Shown here one piece after another: positions 51,597-63,833 of a stretch of DNA of 64,000 bases (position 1 is its first letter; each line of letters starts with the position of its first letter). A model generated the notes under the pieces. The model was not told the origin of the DNA and ran no database searches. It saw only the letters and a list, made by a program, of their open reading frames with translations. The translations under genes and the position numbers were made by a program. The stretch is from Vibrio ziniensis (GTDB taxonomy: Bacteria; Pseudomonadota; Gammaproteobacteria; Enterobacterales; Vibrionaceae), in contig NZ_CP049331.1 of the NCBI RefSeq assembly GCF_011064285.1, positions 248,001 through 312,000 on the forward strand, written 5' to 3'.

Positions 51597-52232
51597 ATGA
51601 AGCTACGAACGGTAGCAGCTTCTCTTATATTGGCATTGCATTCCTCGTTTAGTCACGCAGCTGTGACCGATGTGGGGGAGCCTGTACCAATTTATACAGA
51701 AGCTGAACTCATAAAATTGATTGAAGAAAACAAGCATTTGGAGCGAGTCAAAGCCGACAATTGTCAGTTGGTGGAAGATATCGTTGCACGTGCAACCCGT
51801 ATCAATTTGCCATCATACGAGTTTTTGTATGGGGATATGCTAGCGTGGGGCGTCTGTGTCGATCAGGATGTCGAGTTAGGTTTGTACTACATGGAAAATG
51901 CGGCTCACCAAGGGTTGCCAACAGCGCTTGAGCAGTTGGGGCGTTATTATTCTCGTGGAACGTTAGTTCAGCAAGATAAAGAACGTGCAATCCCGTATTT
52001 ACGTGAAGCGGCATCGATGGGTAATTTGAATGCACGAATTCAGCTAGCGGAACTGTTATTAAGAGATTATGGTAGTCCTCTAGATTACGAAGATGCGTAT
52101 CGTTGGCTGTATAACTCTGCTACGGCGGATCAAAGAGTGCATAGCCGAATTAATATCCTTCGACAAGGATTAGAAATGCGTATGCCTGAAAACATCATCG
52201 CGCGTGCTAAACGCAGAGAAACCTTCTGGTAG
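51597..52232 (+). CDS. motX: MotX, sodium-driven polar flagellar motor T-ring protein
   Basis: Periplasmic protein that with MotY forms the T ring around the basal body and holds the PomAB stator of the Na+-driven polar flagellum. 211 aa: signal peptide with cleavage likely after SHA (residue 21), then Sel1/TPR-like repeats (about 70-180; YMENAAHQGLPTALEQLGRY is a typical unit). A cysteine pair (C56 and C87 region) is conserved. The gene is alone between purA and rnr, as I recall for other vibrios, with a sigma-28 promoter. Confidence 0.93.
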   Translation: MKLRTVAASLILALHSSFSHAAVTDVGEPVPIYTEAELIKLIEENKHLERVKADNCQLVEDIVARATRINLPSYEFLYGDMLAWGVCVDQDVELGLYYMENAAHQGLPTALEQLGRYYSRGTLVQQDKERAIPYLREAASMGNLNARIQLAELLLRDYGSPLDYEDAYRWLYNSATADQRVHSRINILRQGLEMRMPENIIARAKRRETFW

Positions 52233-52269
52233 AACCCTCTAAATTGTAGCTACACCTAAAGTTTGTCCA

Positions 52270-52300
52270 TTCATGCTCAGTTTCTATAATTGAGCATGAA
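52270..52300 (+). terminator. hairpin after motX
   Basis: TTCATGCTCA (52270-52279) and TGAGCATGAA (52291-52300) form a perfect 10-bp stem with an 11-nt loop. The downstream sequence is pyrimidine-rich but lacks a clean T-run, so termination may be incomplete. Confidence 0.5.
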
Positions 52301-52449
52301 CTTCATTCCTTTCTTCACTGAATTTTACCTTTATTCCTTCAAAGATCGTCCAGAGGGACTATCTTATTAGTATTACTCACTTTTTATCCTTAAGCTTAAC
52401 CACGCAGTAGGATATACTTTAATCCCCCTCTATATAAATAGGTCTACCT

Positions 52450-54897
52450 ATGTCTGATTCGACCCATATTGATCCGTTTGCGGATCGTGAAGCCGATAAT
52501 TACGAAAATCCGATTCCAAGCCGTGAGTTCATCATCGAGTTTTTGACTCAAGCGAACGTGCCAATGAATCGTAATGATTTGTTTGAAGCATTAAATCTCA
52601 CCGGTGAAGATCAGTATGAAGGTCTGCGTCGTCGCCTTCGCGCAATGGAGCGAGATGGGCAGTTAGTCTTTACTCGTCGCCAATGTTACGCATTGCCAGA
52701 AAAACTCGAATTAATTAAAGGCTATGTGATCGGTCATAAAGATGGATATGGCTGGGTTCGCCCGGATGGTAATACCAATAAAGACAACGATATTCTTTTA
52801 CCTAATCATCAGATGAGAACCATCATTCATGGTGATTACGTCTTAGTGCAACCAACGGGAACGGATAAGCGCGGTAGAAAAGAGGGGCGTTTAGTTCGTG
52901 TATTAGAAGAGCGTAAAACTCAAATTGTCGGTCGTTTTTTCTTTGAACATGGTTACTCATATGTCGTACCTGATGATTCAAGAATCCACCAAGATATTTT
53001 AATTCCTAATGAGCAGCGTAGTGGTGCTCGTATGGGGAACGTGGTGGTGATTGAAATTACAGACCGAGGTTCTCGCAACCGAGGCATGATGGGTAATGTC
53101 GTGGAAGTGCTGGGCGAGAATATGGCGCCGGGGATGGAAACGCAAATTGCTATTCGTACCCACCAGATCCCTCACGTATGGCCAGACGACGTTGAAAAAC
53201 AGGTGTCAGGCTTAGGGGAAGAAGTTCCGGAAGAAGCCAAGCAAGGCCGAGTCGATTTGCGTGCTTTGCCATTGGTTACCATCGATGGTGAAGATGCTCG
53301 TGACTTTGATGATGCCGTATTCTGTGAAGCTAAAAAAGGTGGTGGTTGGCGTCTCTGGGTTGCGATTGCCGATGTGAGCTACTACGTTCGCCCAGATACT
53401 GCTTTAGATAAAGAAGCGATTAACCGTGGTAACTCGGTATACTTCCCATCTCAAGTAGTTCCAATGCTGCCAGAAGTACTTTCAAATGGTTTATGTTCAC
53501 TCAATCCACAAGTGGATCGCCTGTGCATGGTGTGTGAAATGACCATTTCAGAAAGTGGTAAGTTGTCGGGATATAAACATTATGAAGCGGTGATGAACTC
53601 ACACGCTCGCTTAACCTACACCAAAGTTCACGAAATCTTGGAAGGTGATGAAGAGTTACGTGAACGCTATAGCGATTTAGTTCCTCATCTTGAAGAGCTG
53701 CATAAGATGTATCAAGTTCTGAAAGTGGCGCGTGAACAGCGTGGCGCGATTGAATTTGAAACGGTTGAAACCAAGTTCATTTTCACTCCTGAGCGTAAGA
53801 TTGAAAGCATTGAGCCACTGATTCGTAATGATGCACATAAGCTTATCGAAGAGTGCATGATCATGGCGAACATTGCGTCAGCATCACTTGTTGAAAAAGC
53901 AAAAGAGCCAGCTCTATACCGTATTCACGAAACTCCGGGTGAAGAGCGTTTGATGGGTTTCAGAGATTTCCTTGGTGAATTGGGCTTAGAGTTATCGGGC
54001 GGATTAGAGCCATCTCCTACTGACTATGCTCATCTCATGCAGCAAATTGGCGATCGCCCAGATAAAGAGTTGATTCAAACTATGCTGCTACGCTCAATGA
54101 AGCAGGCAATATACAGCCCAGACAACGCTGGGCACTTTGGTTTGGCATTGAAGCGCTATGCTCACTTCACGTCGCCTATCCGTCGTTATCCAGACTTATT
54201 GCTTCATCGTGCGATTAAGTATCTGATTGCAAAACATGAAGGTCGTAACCAAGATCGTTGGACGCCAACAGGTGGTTACCACTATTCATTTGACGATATG
54301 AACTACTATGGTGAGCAGTGTTCAATGACGGAACGCCGCGCCGATGATGCAACTCGTGAAGTGTCAGATTGGCTCAAGTGTGAATACATGCAAGACCATG
54401 TCGGCGAAGAGCTAGAAGGTGTTATTGCTAACGTCACGGGTTTTGGTTTCTTTGTACGTTTGGCTGATCTCCATATTGATGGTTTGGTGCATATTTCTAC
54501 GTTAGCTAATGACTACTATCGATTTGATCCGATAGGTCAAAGACTTATCGGCGAGTCGTTTGGTAATACCTACCGTCTTGGTGATTCAGTCAAAGTGAAA
54601 GTGCTGTCAGTCAACCTTGATGATAGACAAATTGACTTTGAAATCGTTGAAACAAGTCGTAAGCTACGCGGCGCTGGTAAGACTGCTAAGAAACGAGCGA
54701 CAGAATCGAAAGCAAAAGCCAAAGGCAAAAAAGCGGCTGCAAATCTTGGTAGTAAAGCTGTACCCTTGATTGAACCAACTAAACGTCCAGAAGACGATAG
54801 TGGTAAGCAAAAAGACAAAACGAGTAAATCCGCTAAGGCTCGTAAACAGAAAGCTCGAGCTCAAGCTGGTAAAGCTAGAGCGAAAAAGAACAAATAG
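52450..54897 (+). CDS. rnr: ribonuclease R
   Basis: 3'-to-5' exoribonuclease able to degrade structured RNA, important for tmRNA-tagged message decay and rRNA quality control. 815 aa: N-terminal helix-turn-helix region, cold-shock domains, the RNB domain with the metal aspartates in [13 protein letters not shown], an S1 domain (about 640-725) and a Lys/Ala-rich basic tail (about 725-815). It precedes rlmB by 7 bp, as in E. coli. Confidence 0.96.
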   Translation: MSDSTHIDPFADREADNYENPIPSREFIIEFLTQANVPMNRNDLFEALNLTGEDQYEGLRRRLRAMERDGQLVFTRRQCYALPEKLELIKGYVIGHKDGYGWVRPDGNTNKDNDILLPNHQMRTIIHGDYVLVQPTGTDKRGRKEGRLVRVLEERKTQIVGRFFFEHGYSYVVPDDSRIHQDILIPNEQRSGARMGNVVVIEITDRGSRNRGMMGNVVEVLGENMAPGMETQIAIRTHQIPHVWPDDVEKQVSGLGEEVPEEAKQGRVDLRALPLVTIDGEDARDFDDAVFCEAKKGGGWRLWVAIADVSYYVRPDTALDKEAINRGNSVYFPSQVVPMLPEVLSNGLCSLNPQVDRLCMVCEMTISESGKLSGYKHYEAVMNSHARLTYTKVHEILEGDEELRERYSDLVPHLEELHKMYQVLKVAREQRGAIEFETVETKFIFTPERKIESIEPLIRNDAHKLIEECMIMANIASASLVEKAKEPALYRIHETPGEERLMGFRDFLGELGLELSGGLEPSPTDYAHLMQQIGDRPDKELIQTMLLRSMKQAIYSPDNAGHFGLALKRYAHFTSPIRRYPDLLLHRAIKYLIAKHEGRNQDRWTPTGGYHYSFDDMNYYGEQCSMTERRADDATREVSDWLKCEYMQDHVGEELEGVIANVTGFGFFVRLADLHIDGLVHISTLANDYYRFDPIGQRLIGESFGNTYRLGDSVKVKVLSVNLDDRQIDFEIVETSRKLRGAGKTAKKRATESKAKAKGKKAAANLGSKAVPLIEPTKRPEDDSGKQKDKTSKSAKARKQKARAQAGKARAKKNK

Positions 54898-54904
54898 GTA
54901 ACTC

Positions 54905-55648
54905 ATGAGTAACGAATTAATTTATGGCATCCACGCAGTAAAAGCGGTGTTAGAGCGAGATCCTGCTCGCTTTGTGGAGGCTTATGTACTTAAAGGTCGT
55001 CAAGACGACCGACTACTACCTGTTCTCAATGAACTTGCACGCTTAGGCGTTTCAATTCAAGAAATGAACCGAAAAGTTCTTGATGACAAAGCACAAGGTG
55101 CTAATCACCAAGGTGTCATTGCTAAGGTAAAACCAGCAAGACAGCTTAACGAGCATGACTTAGAGTTGATTGTCGACCAAACAGAACAACCACTGTTTTT
55201 AGTACTAGATGGTGTAACTGACCCGCATAACTTAGGTGCGTGCTTGCGTAATGCAGATGCAGCTGGTGTGGCAGCGGTTATTGTCCCAAAGGACAAATCA
55301 GCGCCATTGACTGCTACAGTAAGCAAGGTAGCATGTGGTGCCGCAGAAACAGTACCGTTAGTTCGCGTGACTAACCTTGCTCGTACTATGCGTGCAATGC
55401 AAGAAAAGGGAGTGTGGTTTGTTGGCACTGCTGGTGAAGCAACTCATGATATCTACCAAAGCAAGCTTGTTGGGCCGTTGGCGATTGTGATGGGCGCAGA
55501 GGGTGACGGTATGCGCCGTCTAACTCGTGAAACATGTGATGACCTGATTAAGATTCCAATGGCTGGTTCAGTATCAAGTTTGAACGTATCGGTAGCTTCG
55601 GGCATCTGCCTATTTGAAGCGGTCCGCCAGCGTATTGCTGCTAAGTAA
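54905..55648 (+). CDS. rlmB: 23S rRNA (guanosine-2'-O-)-methyltransferase RlmB
   Basis: SpoU-family methyltransferase that modifies G2251 of 23S rRNA. 247 aa: N-terminal substrate-binding domain, and a trefoil-knot SAM domain with the three SpoU motifs ([20 protein letters not shown] with catalytic Asn and Arg; [23 protein letters not shown]). Confidence 0.95.
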   Translation: MSNELIYGIHAVKAVLERDPARFVEAYVLKGRQDDRLLPVLNELARLGVSIQEMNRKVLDDKAQGANHQGVIAKVKPARQLNEHDLELIVDQTEQPLFLVLDGVTDPHNLGACLRNADAAGVAAVIVPKDKSAPLTATVSKVACGAAETVPLVRVTNLARTMRAMQEKGVWFVGTAGEATHDIYQSKLVGPLAIVMGAEGDGMRRLTRETCDDLIKIPMAGSVSSLNVSVASGICLFEAVRQRIAAK

Positions 55649-55656
55649 TATCTTTA

Positions 55657-55763
55657 CTCCTCCCCTCTTCGAGGGGAGGTTGGGTGGGGTTGTTTCCACT
55701 GTAGCGAATTAAGTTCCGTGGACTGTAACCCCCTCTAACTCCCCCTCATCTGAGGGGGAGAAC
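55657..55763. repeat. C-rich paired-hairpin intergenic repeat
   Basis: The left hairpin CCTCCCCTC-TTC-GAGGGGAGG (55659-55679) and right hairpin CTCCCCCTCA-TC-TGAGGGGGAG (55739-55760) are perfect stems. They bound an inner inverted pair, GGTTGGGTGGGGTT and AACCCCCTCTAACT, so the whole 105 bp can fold on itself. The two halves resemble each other, which suggests a small non-autonomous palindromic element; it may also terminate rlmB transcription. Confidence 0.65.
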
Positions 55764-55835
55764 TAAAAGCCCCAATTCTGCTAATCTTTTATATCCAATC
55801 GCTCAATTTTTCTCCGTTTATTTTTCAAACAGCAC

Positions 55836-55863
55836 TTGCATGTGAAACTGTGATCTGTATAAT
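55836..55863 (+). promoter_or_regulatory. S10 operon promoter
   Basis: TTGCAT (55836-55841), 16-bp spacer and a perfect TATAAT (55858-55863). It begins the leader of the ribosomal protein operon, with transcription expected near 55870. Confidence 0.75.
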
Positions 55864-55869
55864 GCAGCG

Positions 55870-56469
<600 letters not shown>

Positions 56470-56483
56470 GGGAGATTAGAAGA

Positions 56484-57113
56484 ATGATTGGTCTAGTCGG
56501 ACGTAAAGTGGGTATGACCCGCGTATTTACCGAAGAAGGCGTTTCTATCCCAGTAACAGTTGTGGAAGTTGAAGCTAACCGTGTTGCTCAAGTTAAAACT
56601 CTTGAGAACGATGGTTACACAGCAATCCAAGTAACTGCTGGTGCTAAGAAAGCTAGCCGCGTATCAAAACCAGAAGCTGGTCACTTTGCGAAAGCTGGTG
56701 TAGAAGCTGGTCGTGGTCTTTGGGAATTCCGCTTAGAAAGCGGCGAAGAGTTTGAAGTTGGTGCTGAACTAACTGTTGAACTTTTCAACGAAATCAAAAA
56801 AGTAGACGTTACTGGTACATCTAAAGGTAAAGGTTTCCAAGGCACTGTTAAGCGCTGGAATTTCCGTACTCAAGATATGACTCACGGTAACTCTTTGTCT
56901 CACCGTGCTCCTGGTTCTATCGGTCAATGTCAGACTCCAGGTCGCGTGTTTAAAGGCAAAAAAATGTCTGGTCACATGGGTGCAGAGCGTGTAACGACTC
57001 AAAACCTTGAGATCGTACGTGTTGATGCTGAGCGCAATCTGCTTCTTATCAAAGGCGCAGTCCCTGGCTCAATTGGCGGTAATGTTATCGTCAAACCAGC
57101 AGTTAAAGCATAA
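56484..57113 (+). CDS. rplC: 50S ribosomal protein L3
   Basis: 209 aa, start [13 protein letters not shown]. One of the first proteins to bind 23S rRNA; the extended loop reaches the peptidyl-transferase centre. The glutamine in the GQCQTPGRV segment corresponds to that methylated by PrmB in E. coli. Confidence 0.98.
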   Translation: MIGLVGRKVGMTRVFTEEGVSIPVTVVEVEANRVAQVKTLENDGYTAIQVTAGAKKASRVSKPEAGHFAKAGVEAGRGLWEFRLESGEEFEVGAELTVELFNEIKKVDVTGTSKGKGFQGTVKRWNFRTQDMTHGNSLSHRAPGSIGQCQTPGRVFKGKKMSGHMGAERVTTQNLEIVRVDAERNLLLIKGAVPGSIGGNVIVKPAVKA

Positions 57114-57129
57114 CGTCTAGGAGTAAGTA

Positions 57130-57732
57130 ATGGAATTGATGGTTAAAGGTGCTAACGCACTAACTGTTTCCGAAACTACTTTCGGACGTGAGTTCAACGA
57201 AGCTCTTGTACACCAAGTAGTTGTTGCATACGCAGCAGGTGCTCGTCAAGGTACTCGTGCTCAAAAAACACGTTCAGAAGTTTCTGGCGGTGGCGCTAAG
57301 CCATGGCGTCAAAAAGGTACTGGCCGTGCGCGTGCTGGTACTATCCGTAGTCCACTATGGCGTACAGGTGGTGTTACTTTTGCTGCGAAACCACAAGATC
57401 ACAGCCAAAAAGTAAACAAAAAAATGTACCGTGGTGCTATGAAGAGCATTTTCTCTGAGCTAGTTCGTCAAGAGCGTTTAATCGTTGTTGAAAGCTTCTC
57501 AGTAGATGCACCAAAAACTAAAGAACTAACAGCTAAGCTGAAAGAACTTGAACTTAACGATGTACTAATCGTTACTGGTGAAGTAGACGAGAATCTATTC
57601 TTAGCTGCGCGTAACCTATACAAAGTTGACGTGCGTGACGTTACTGGTATCGACCCAGTTAGCCTAATCGCATTTGACAAGGTTCTAATGACTGCTGATG
57701 CAGTTAAGCAAGTTGAGGAGATGCTGGCATGA
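57130..57732 (+). CDS. rplD: 50S ribosomal protein L4
   Basis: 200 aa. Lines the exit tunnel with its loop ([16 protein letters not shown], about residues 58-73). In E. coli it is the autogenous repressor of this operon. It overlaps rplW by 4 bp (ATGA). Confidence 0.98.
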   Translation: MELMVKGANALTVSETTFGREFNEALVHQVVVAYAAGARQGTRAQKTRSEVSGGGAKPWRQKGTGRARAGTIRSPLWRTGGVTFAAKPQDHSQKVNKKMYRGAMKSIFSELVRQERLIVVESFSVDAPKTKELTAKLKELELNDVLIVTGEVDENLFLAARNLYKVDVRDVTGIDPVSLIAFDKVLMTADAVKQVEEMLA

Positions 57733-58031
57733 TCCGTGAAGAGCGTCTACTAAAAGTTCTACGTGCACCGCACATCTCTGAAAAAGCAACTATGGCTGCT
57801 GAGAAAGCGAACACTATCGTTTTCAAAGTATCAATGGATGCAACTAAGAAAGAGATCAAAGCAGCTGTAGAAAAGCTATTTGAAGTTGAAGTTAAGTCTG
57901 TAAATACTCTTATCACTAAGGGTAAGACCAAGCGTCAAGGGGTTCGCCAAGGCCGTCGTTCAGACGTGAAAAAAGCGTACGTTACTCTTAACGAAGGTCA
58001 AGATCTTGACTTTGTTGGCGGCGCGGAATAA
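57729..58031 (+). CDS. rplW: 50S ribosomal protein L23
   Basis: 100 aa. Lies at the tunnel exit and is the docking point of trigger factor and SRP; the exposed loop with [14 protein letters not shown] start ([11 protein letters not shown]) is present. Confidence 0.98.
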   Translation: MIREERLLKVLRAPHISEKATMAAEKANTIVFKVSMDATKKEIKAAVEKLFEVEVKSVNTLITKGKTKRQGVRQGRRSDVKKAYVTLNEGQDLDFVGGAE

Positions 58032-58047
58032 CAGGAGTAGTTGAAAA

Positions 58048-58872
58048 ATGGCTATTGTTAAATGTAAGCCGACTTCGGCTGGTCGCCGTCACGTTGTTAA
58101 AGTTGTTAATGCTGACCTATACAAAGGTAAGCCTTACGCGCCACTTCTAGAGAAAAACTCTAAGAACGGCGGTCGTAACAACAACGGTCGTATCACAGTA
58201 CGTCACATCGGTGGTGGTCACAAACAACACTACCGTCTGATTGACTTTAAACGTACTAAAGATGGTATCCCAGCGAAAGTTGAGCGTCTTGAATACGATC
58301 CAAACCGTAGCGCAAACATCGCTCTAGTTCTGTACGCAGACGGTGAGCGTCGTTACATCCTAGCACCTAAAGGTGTTCAAGCTGGTGATGCTATCCAGTC
58401 TGGCGTTGATGCGCCAATCAAAGCTGGTAACGCAATGCCAATGCGTAACATCCCAGTAGGTTCAACTGTACACAACGTTGAACTAAAACCTGGTAAAGGT
58501 GGTCAGCTAGCTCGTTCGGCTGGTGCATATGCTCAAATCGTTGCTCGCGACGGTGCATACGTAACTATCCGTCTACGTTCTGGCGAAATGCGCAAAGTAT
58601 TGTCTGAAGGCCGTGCAACAATCGGTGAAGTAGGCAACGCAGAGCACATGCTACGTGAATTAGGTAAAGCTGGTGCAAGCCGTTGGCGTGGTGTTCGTCC
58701 TACCGTTCGCGGTGTGGTAATGAACCCGGTTGACCACCCACATGGTGGTGGTGAAGGCCGTACGTCTGGTGGTCGTCACCCAGTTTCTCCTTGGGGTATG
58801 CCAACTAAAGGCTACAAGACTCGTAGCAACAAACGCACTGACAAGTACATCGTACGTCGTCGCAATAAGTAA
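58048..58872 (+). CDS. rplB: 50S ribosomal protein L2
   Basis: 274 aa. Required for subunit association and peptidyl transfer; contains the conserved histidine near [13 protein letters not shown] (about residues 226-238). Confidence 0.98.
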   Translation: MAIVKCKPTSAGRRHVVKVVNADLYKGKPYAPLLEKNSKNGGRNNNGRITVRHIGGGHKQHYRLIDFKRTKDGIPAKVERLEYDPNRSANIALVLYADGERRYILAPKGVQAGDAIQSGVDAPIKAGNAMPMRNIPVGSTVHNVELKPGKGGQLARSAGAYAQIVARDGAYVTIRLRSGEMRKVLSEGRATIGEVGNAEHMLRELGKAGASRWRGVRPTVRGVVMNPVDHPHGGGEGRTSGGRHPVSPWGMPTKGYKTRSNKRTDKYIVRRRNK

Positions 58873-58889
58873 TCTATTTAAGAGGATAA

Positions 58890-59171
<282 letters not shown>

Positions 59172-59181
59172 GGAGTAAATA

Positions 59182-59514
59182 ATGGAAGCATTAGCTAAAC
59201 ATAACTTTGCTCGCATTTCGCCTCAGAAAGCTCGCTTAGTTGCAGATCAAATTCGCGGTAAGAAAGTTGACCAAGCTCTAGAACTTCTAACATTCAGCAA
59301 CAAAAAAGCTGCTGAGCTAGTTAAGAAAGTTCTTGAGTCAGCAATCGCTAACGCGGAACACAACGAAGGTGCTGACATTGACGATCTACGTGTCGCTAAA
59401 ATCTTCGTAGATGAGGGCCCTGTCATGAAGCGTATTATGCCTCGTGCTAAAGGCCGTGCGGATCGTATCTTGAAGCGTTCAAGCCACATTACTGTGGTTG
59501 TCGCAGATCGCTAA
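59182..59514 (+). CDS. rplV: 50S ribosomal protein L22
   Basis: 110 aa. Its long beta hairpin ([17 protein letters not shown], about residues 78-94) forms part of the exit tunnel where macrolide-resistance changes map; no deletion is seen there. Confidence 0.98.
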   Translation: MEALAKHNFARISPQKARLVADQIRGKKVDQALELLTFSNKKAAELVKKVLESAIANAEHNEGADIDDLRVAKIFVDEGPVMKRIMPRAKGRADRILKRSSHITVVVADR

Positions 59515-59533
59515 GAGACTAGGAGAGTAAGCA

Positions 59534-60235
59534 ATGGGTCAAAAAGTACATCCTAATGGTATTCGTCTAGGCATCGTTAAGCCTTGGAATGCTACATGGT
59601 TTGCTAATACCAAAGATTTCGCTGACAACCTAGACGGCGACTTCAAGGTACGTCAGTTCCTAACTAAAGAACTGTCAAAAGCGTCTCTTTCACGTATCGT
59701 TATCGAGCGTCCTGCTAAGAGCATCCGTGTGACTATTCACACTGCTCGTCCAGGCGTTGTTATCGGTAAGAAAGGCGAAGACGTTGAGAAGCTACGCACA
59801 GCTGTAGCTAAAATTGCAGGTGTACCAGCGCAAATTAACATCGCTGAAGTACGTAAGCCTGAGCTAGACGGTCAATTAGTGGCTGATAGCATCGCGTCTC
59901 AACTAGAGCGTCGCGTTATGTTCCGTCGTGCTATGAAGCGCGCAGTACAAAACGCTATGCGTCTAGGCGCTAAAGGTATCAAAGTGGAAGTAAGTGGCCG
60001 TCTAGGCGGTGCTGAAATTGCACGTTCTGAGTGGTACCGTGAAGGCCGCGTGCCTCTACACACTCTACGTGCTGACATTGATTACGCAACTTCTTCAGCT
60101 CACACCACATACGGTGTAATCGGCGTTAAAGTTTGGATCTTCAAGGGCGAAATCCTTGGTGGTATGCCAGCTGCAAACGCTGTTGAGCCTATGGCTGATA
60201 AGCCTGCGAAGAAACCGCGTAAAGGCCGTAAGTAA
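59534..60235 (+). CDS. rpsC: 30S ribosomal protein S3
   Basis: 233 aa with KH domain ([15 protein letters not shown]) and the C-terminal domain; forms the mRNA entry helicase site with S4 and S5. [13 protein letters not shown] start is typical. Confidence 0.98.
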   Translation: MGQKVHPNGIRLGIVKPWNATWFANTKDFADNLDGDFKVRQFLTKELSKASLSRIVIERPAKSIRVTIHTARPGVVIGKKGEDVEKLRTAVAKIAGVPAQINIAEVRKPELDGQLVADSIASQLERRVMFRRAMKRAVQNAMRLGAKGIKVEVSGRLGGAEIARSEWYREGRVPLHTLRADIDYATSSAHTTYGVIGVKVWIFKGEILGGMPAANAVEPMADKPAKKPRKGRK

Positions 60236-60246
60236 GGAGTCGACAG

Positions 60247-60657
60247 ATGCTACAACCTAAACGTACTAAGTTCCGCAAGATGCATACTGGTCGTAACCGT
60301 GGTCTAGCAAAAGGTACTGAAGTTAGCTTTGGTTCTTTTGGTTTGAAAGCTGTAGGCCGTGGTCGTCTAACTGCTCGTCAAATCGAAGCGGCACGTCGTG
60401 CGATGACACGTCACATTAAGCGTCAAGGTAAAATCTGGATCCGTGTGTTCCCAGACAAACCAATCACAGAAAAACCGCTAGAAGTTCGTCAAGGTAAGGG
60501 TAAAGGTAACGTTGAGTACTGGGTAGCCCAAATCCAACCTGGTAAGGTTATGTACGAAGTTGATGGTGTACCTGAAGAATTGGCACGTGAAGCGTTCCGC
60601 CTAGCGGCTCGTAAACTGCCATTCAAGACTACATTTGTAACTAAGCAGGTGATGTGA
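60247..60657 (+). CDS. rplP: 50S ribosomal protein L16
   Basis: 136 aa, start [19 protein letters not shown]. Near the A-site tRNA elbow; its arginine in this family is hydroxylated by RoxA in E. coli. Its TGA stop overlaps the rpmC ATG by 1 bp. Confidence 0.98.
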   Translation: MLQPKRTKFRKMHTGRNRGLAKGTEVSFGSFGLKAVGRGRLTARQIEAARRAMTRHIKRQGKIWIRVFPDKPITEKPLEVRQGKGKGNVEYWVAQIQPGKVMYEVDGVPEELAREAFRLAARKLPFKTTFVTKQVM

Positions 60658-60848
60658 TGAAAGCACAAGATCTACGCGAAAAGAGCGTTGAAGAGCTTAA
60701 TACTGAGCTATTAGCATTGCTTAAAGAGCAGTTCAACTTGCGCATGCAAGCTGCAACTGGTCAACTACAGCAAACTCATACTCTAAAAGCTGTCCGCCGT
60801 GATATCGCACGTGTGAAAACTGTTTTGACTGAGAAGGCAGGCGCATAA
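60657..60848 (+). CDS. rpmC: 50S ribosomal protein L29
   Basis: 63 aa, start [15 protein letters not shown] at the ATG 60657 inside the rplP stop (TGATG); the GTG three bases earlier is not needed. Lies near the tunnel exit. Overlaps rpsQ by 1 bp (TAATG). Confidence 0.97.
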   Translation: MKAQDLREKSVEELNTELLALLKEQFNLRMQAATGQLQQTHTLKAVRRDIARVKTVLTEKAGA

Positions 60849-61102
60849 TGAGCGACAAAATTCGTACCCAACAAGGTCGTGTTACTAGCGACAAGATGGA
60901 CAAGTCTATCACTGTTGCTATCGAGCGTTTCGTAAAGCACCCAATCTACGGTAAATTCGTTAAGCGCACGACTAAAGTACACGCACATGATGAGAACAAC
61001 GAATGTGGCCTAGGCGACTTAGTTGAAATCAAAGAGTGTCGTCCACTGTCTAAGACTAAGTCTTGGACTTTGGTAAAAGTTCTAGAAAAAGCTAAAATGT
61101 AA
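60848..61102 (+). CDS. rpsQ: 30S ribosomal protein S17
   Basis: 84 aa, early 16S-binding protein with the OB fold ([23 protein letters not shown] region, residues 10-32). Last gene of the S10 operon here. Confidence 0.97.
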   Translation: MSDKIRTQQGRVTSDKMDKSITVAIERFVKHPIYGKFVKRTTKVHAHDENNECGLGDLVEIKECRPLSKTKSWTLVKVLEKAKM

Positions 61103-61123
61103 TTAGTCTTTTTCTGACTGAAA

Positions 61124-61160
61124 TGAACGGCTCCAAAAATATTTTTGGGGCCGTTTATTT
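61124..61160 (+). terminator. terminator between the S10 and spc operons
   Basis: AACGGC-T-CCAAAAA and TTTTTGG-G-GCCGTT form a long stem with one wobble pair and a 2-nt loop, followed by TATTTTTT. Confidence 0.8.
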
Positions 61161-61186
61161 TTTGACTACCCAATATAAAAAAAGGG

Positions 61187-61195
61187 TGGTACAAT
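61187..61195 (+). promoter_or_regulatory. spc operon promoter (extended -10)
   Basis: TGGTACAAT is an extended -10 element 70 bp before rplN. TTGACT (61162-61167) is 22 bp upstream, too far for a standard -35, so the TG extension is probably important. Confidence 0.5.
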
Positions 61196-61264
61196 TCGCG
61201 TCCCTTTAAAGAGGCAGCCCGACCCGTGATGGGTCTAGTTTTTAATATTTAGCGGAGCACTAAC

Positions 61265-61636
61265 ATGATCCAAATGCAAAGTATGCTGGACGCAGCTGAT
61301 AACTCAGGCGCTCGCAGCGTAATGTGTATTAAGGTTCTGGGTGGCTCTCACCGTCGTTACGCCCACGTTGGCGACATCATTAAAGTTACTGTTAAGGAAG
61401 CAATTCCACGCGGTAAAGTTAAGAAAGGTGATGTACTGAAGGCGGTGGTAGTTCGCACCCGTAAAGGCGTTCGTCGTCCAGACGGTTCTGTCATTCGCTT
61501 CGACCGTAATGCTTGCGTACTGTTAAACAACAACAGTGAGCAACCTATCGGTACACGTATCTTTGGTCCAGTGACACGTGAACTTCGTACTGCGAAATTC
61601 ATGAAGATTGTCTCACTGGCTCCAGAAGTTCTGTAA
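61265..61636 (+). CDS. rplN: 50S ribosomal protein L14
   Basis: 123 aa, start [17 protein letters not shown]. Intersubunit bridge protein and binding site of RsfS. First gene of the spc operon. Confidence 0.98.
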   Translation: MIQMQSMLDAADNSGARSVMCIKVLGGSHRRYAHVGDIIKVTVKEAIPRGKVKKGDVLKAVVVRTRKGVRRPDGSVIRFDRNACVLLNNNSEQPIGTRIFGPVTRELRTAKFMKIVSLAPEVL

Positions 61637-61649
61637 GGAGCACGTAAAG

Positions 61650-61967
61650 ATGGCAGCTAAAATCCGTCGTAATGACGAAGTAATCGTTCTTGCTGGTAAA
61701 GATAAAGGCAAGAAAGGTAAAGTAACTAAGGTTCTAGCAACTGGTAAAGTTATCGTAGAAGGTATCAACCTTGTTAAGAAACACCAGAAACCTGTTCCTG
61801 CACTAGGCATCCAAGGCGGTGTTGTAGAGCAAGAAGCAGCGATCGACGTTTCTAACGTGGCAATCTTCAACGCAGCTACTGGTAAAGCTGACCGTATCGG
61901 TTTCCGTTTCGAAGATGGTAAGAAAGTTCGTTTCTTTAAATCTAACAACGAAATCGTTTCTAACTAA
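61650..61967 (+). CDS. rplX: 50S ribosomal protein L24
   Basis: 105 aa from the ATG at 61650 (AAGGAGCACGTAAAG upstream), with the KOW motif ([15 protein letters not shown], about residues 11-25). Assembly-initiating protein. Confidence 0.97.
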   Translation: MAAKIRRNDEVIVLAGKDKGKKGKVTKVLATGKVIVEGINLVKKHQKPVPALGIQGGVVEQEAAIDVSNVAIFNAATGKADRIGFRFEDGKKVRFFKSNNEIVSN

Positions 61968-61991
61968 TTAGAAGTAATTTGGAGTTCTACT

Positions 61992-62531
61992 ATGGCGAAA
62001 CTGCATGATTACTACAAGTCGTCTGTAGTCGCTGATCTGACCAAACAGTTCAGTTACACAAGCGTCATGCAAGTCCCTAGAATTGAGAAAATCACCCTCA
62101 ATATGGGCGTTGGTGAAGCAATCAACGATAAGAAACTGCTAGAAAACGCAGCATCTGATATGGCAACGATCTCTGGTCAAAAGCCACTTATCACTAAAGC
62201 GCGTAAATCTGTTGCAGGTTTCAAAATTCGTGAAGGCTACCCAATTGGTTGTAAAGTAACCTTGCGTGGCGAGCGCATGTGGGATTTTCTAGAGCGTTTG
62301 ATTTCTATCGCTCTTCCACGTGTACGAGATTTCCGTGGTGTTAGCGCTAAGTCTTTTGACGGTCGCGGTAACTACAGCATGGGCGTTCGCGAGCAAATCA
62401 TCTTCCCGGAAATCGACTACGATAAAGTCGATCGAGTACGCGGTCTTGATATCACTATCACGACGTCTGCTGCTACCGATGAGGAAGGCCGAGCTCTGCT
62501 GGCTGCCTTTAACTTCCCATTCCGCAAGTAA
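61992..62531 (+). CDS. rplE: 50S ribosomal protein L5
   Basis: 179 aa. Binds 5S rRNA and contacts P-site t[20 protein letters not shown] and the C-terminal [18 protein letters not shown] segments are typical. Confidence 0.98.
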   Translation: MAKLHDYYKSSVVADLTKQFSYTSVMQVPRIEKITLNMGVGEAINDKKLLENAASDMATISGQKPLITKARKSVAGFKIREGYPIGCKVTLRGERMWDFLERLISIALPRVRDFRGVSAKSFDGRGNYSMGVREQIIFPEIDYDKVDRVRGLDITITTSAATDEEGRALLAAFNFPFRK

Positions 62532-62548
62532 GGTGACGGGTTACTGTT

Positions 62549-62854
62549 ATGGCTAAAAATTCAATGAAAGCGCGCGAAGTAAAGCGTGCAAAGCTTGTAG
62601 CACAATACGCTGAAAAGCGTGCAGCGCTTAAAGCGACTATCAGCGATGTAAACGCATCTGAAGAAGATCGTTGGAATGCGGTTCTTAAACTGCAAACTCT
62701 TCCACGTGACTCAAGTGCATCACGTCAGCGCAACCGTTGCAACCAAACTGGTCGCCCACACGGTTACCTACGTAAATTCGGTCTAAGCCGTATCAAAGTT
62801 CGTGAAGCTTGCATGAAAGGCGAGATTCCTGGACTTCGTAAGGCTAGCTGGTAA
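62549..62854 (+). CDS. rpsN: 30S ribosomal protein S14 (zinc-free type)
   Basis: 101 aa long form without the CxxC zinc motif of the short paralogue (only one cysteine near [12 protein letters not shown] and one in REACMKG). It therefore functions without zinc. Confidence 0.97.
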   Translation: MAKNSMKAREVKRAKLVAQYAEKRAALKATISDVNASEEDRWNAVLKLQTLPRDSSASRQRNRCNQTGRPHGYLRKFGLSRIKVREACMKGEIPGLRKASW

Positions 62855-62883
62855 TTGCCACTTAATCATTTGGAGTAAAGACT

Positions 62884-63276
62884 ATGAGCATGCAAGATCC
62901 GATTTCGGATATGCTGACCCGTGTTCGTAACGGTCAGGCAGCAAATAAAGTTGCTGTAACAATGCCTTCTTCAAAGCTTAAAGTTGCAATTGCTGCACTA
63001 CTTAAAGCTGAAGGTTACATCGCAGACTTCGCTGTTGAAAGCGGAGCAAAACCTGAGCTAGAAATCACTCTTAAGTATTTCCAAGCTAAACCAGTAATTG
63101 AGCAAATCAAACGTGTTTCACGTCCTGGTCTTCGTGTTTACAAGAAGAAAGGCGAACTACCTTCTGTAATGGGTGGTCTTGGTATTGCTGTTGTTTCAAC
63201 GTCAAAGGGTCTTATGTCTGACCGTGCTGCTCGTAAAGCAGGTCTAGGCGGCGAAATCCTTTGCTACGTAGCATAA
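62884..63276 (+). CDS. rpsH: 30S ribosomal protein S8
   Basis: 130 aa, start [18 protein letters not shown]. In E. coli S8 is the autogenous repressor of the spc operon, binding mRNA at the start of rplE. Confidence 0.98.
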   Translation: MSMQDPISDMLTRVRNGQAANKVAVTMPSSKLKVAIAALLKAEGYIADFAVESGAKPELEITLKYFQAKPVIEQIKRVSRPGLRVYKKKGELPSVMGGLGIAVVSTSKGLMSDRAARKAGLGGEILCYVA

Positions 63277-63290
63277 TTAAGGAGTAGAAC

Positions 63291-63824
63291 ATGTCTCGTG
63301 TTGCTAAAGCACCTGTCGCTATTCCAGCTGGCGTAGAGGTGAAATTGAACGGTCAAGAGATCACTGTAAAGGGCGCTAAGGGTGAATTAACTCGCGTTCT
63401 TAACGATGCAGTTGTGATCGCTCAAGTAGAAAACAACCTAACATTCGGCCCTAAAGAAGGTGTCGTGAATGCTTGGGCACAAGCAGGTACTGCTCGTGCA
63501 CTAGTAAACAACATGGTTGTTGGTGTTACTGTAGGCTTTACTAAGAAGCTAACTCTTAAGGGTGTTGGTTACCGTGCTGCTATGAAAGGCAACGCTGTAG
63601 CTCTAACGCTAGGCTTCTCTCACCCTGTTGAGCACGAGTTGCCAGAGGGTATTAAAGCCGAATGTCCAAGCCAAACTGAAATTGTTCTAACTGGTTGCGA
63701 TAAGCAAGTAGTTGGTCAAGTTGCGGCTGACATTCGTTCTTACCGCGCGCCTGAACCTTATAAAGGTAAAGGTATTCGTTACGCAGATGAAAATGTGCGT
63801 AGTAAAGAAGCTAAGAAGAAGTAA
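63291..63824 (+). CDS. rplF: 50S ribosomal protein L6
   Basis: 177 aa with the duplicated L6 fold and the C-terminal signature [14 protein letters not shown] (about residues 155-168). Near the sarcin-ricin loop and GTPase centre. Confidence 0.98.
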   Translation: MSRVAKAPVAIPAGVEVKLNGQEITVKGAKGELTRVLNDAVVIAQVENNLTFGPKEGVVNAWAQAGTARALVNNMVVGVTVGFTKKLTLKGVGYRAAMKGNAVALTLGFSHPVEHELPEGIKAECPSQTEIVLTGCDKQVVGQVAADIRSYRAPEPYKGKGIRYADENVRSKEAKKK

Positions 63825-63833
63825 GGTAACACT

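Noticed and set aside
61162..61167. TTGACT as -35 box of the spc promoter
   Set aside because: The 22-bp distance to TACAAT is outside the working range; an extended -10 explains the promoter better.
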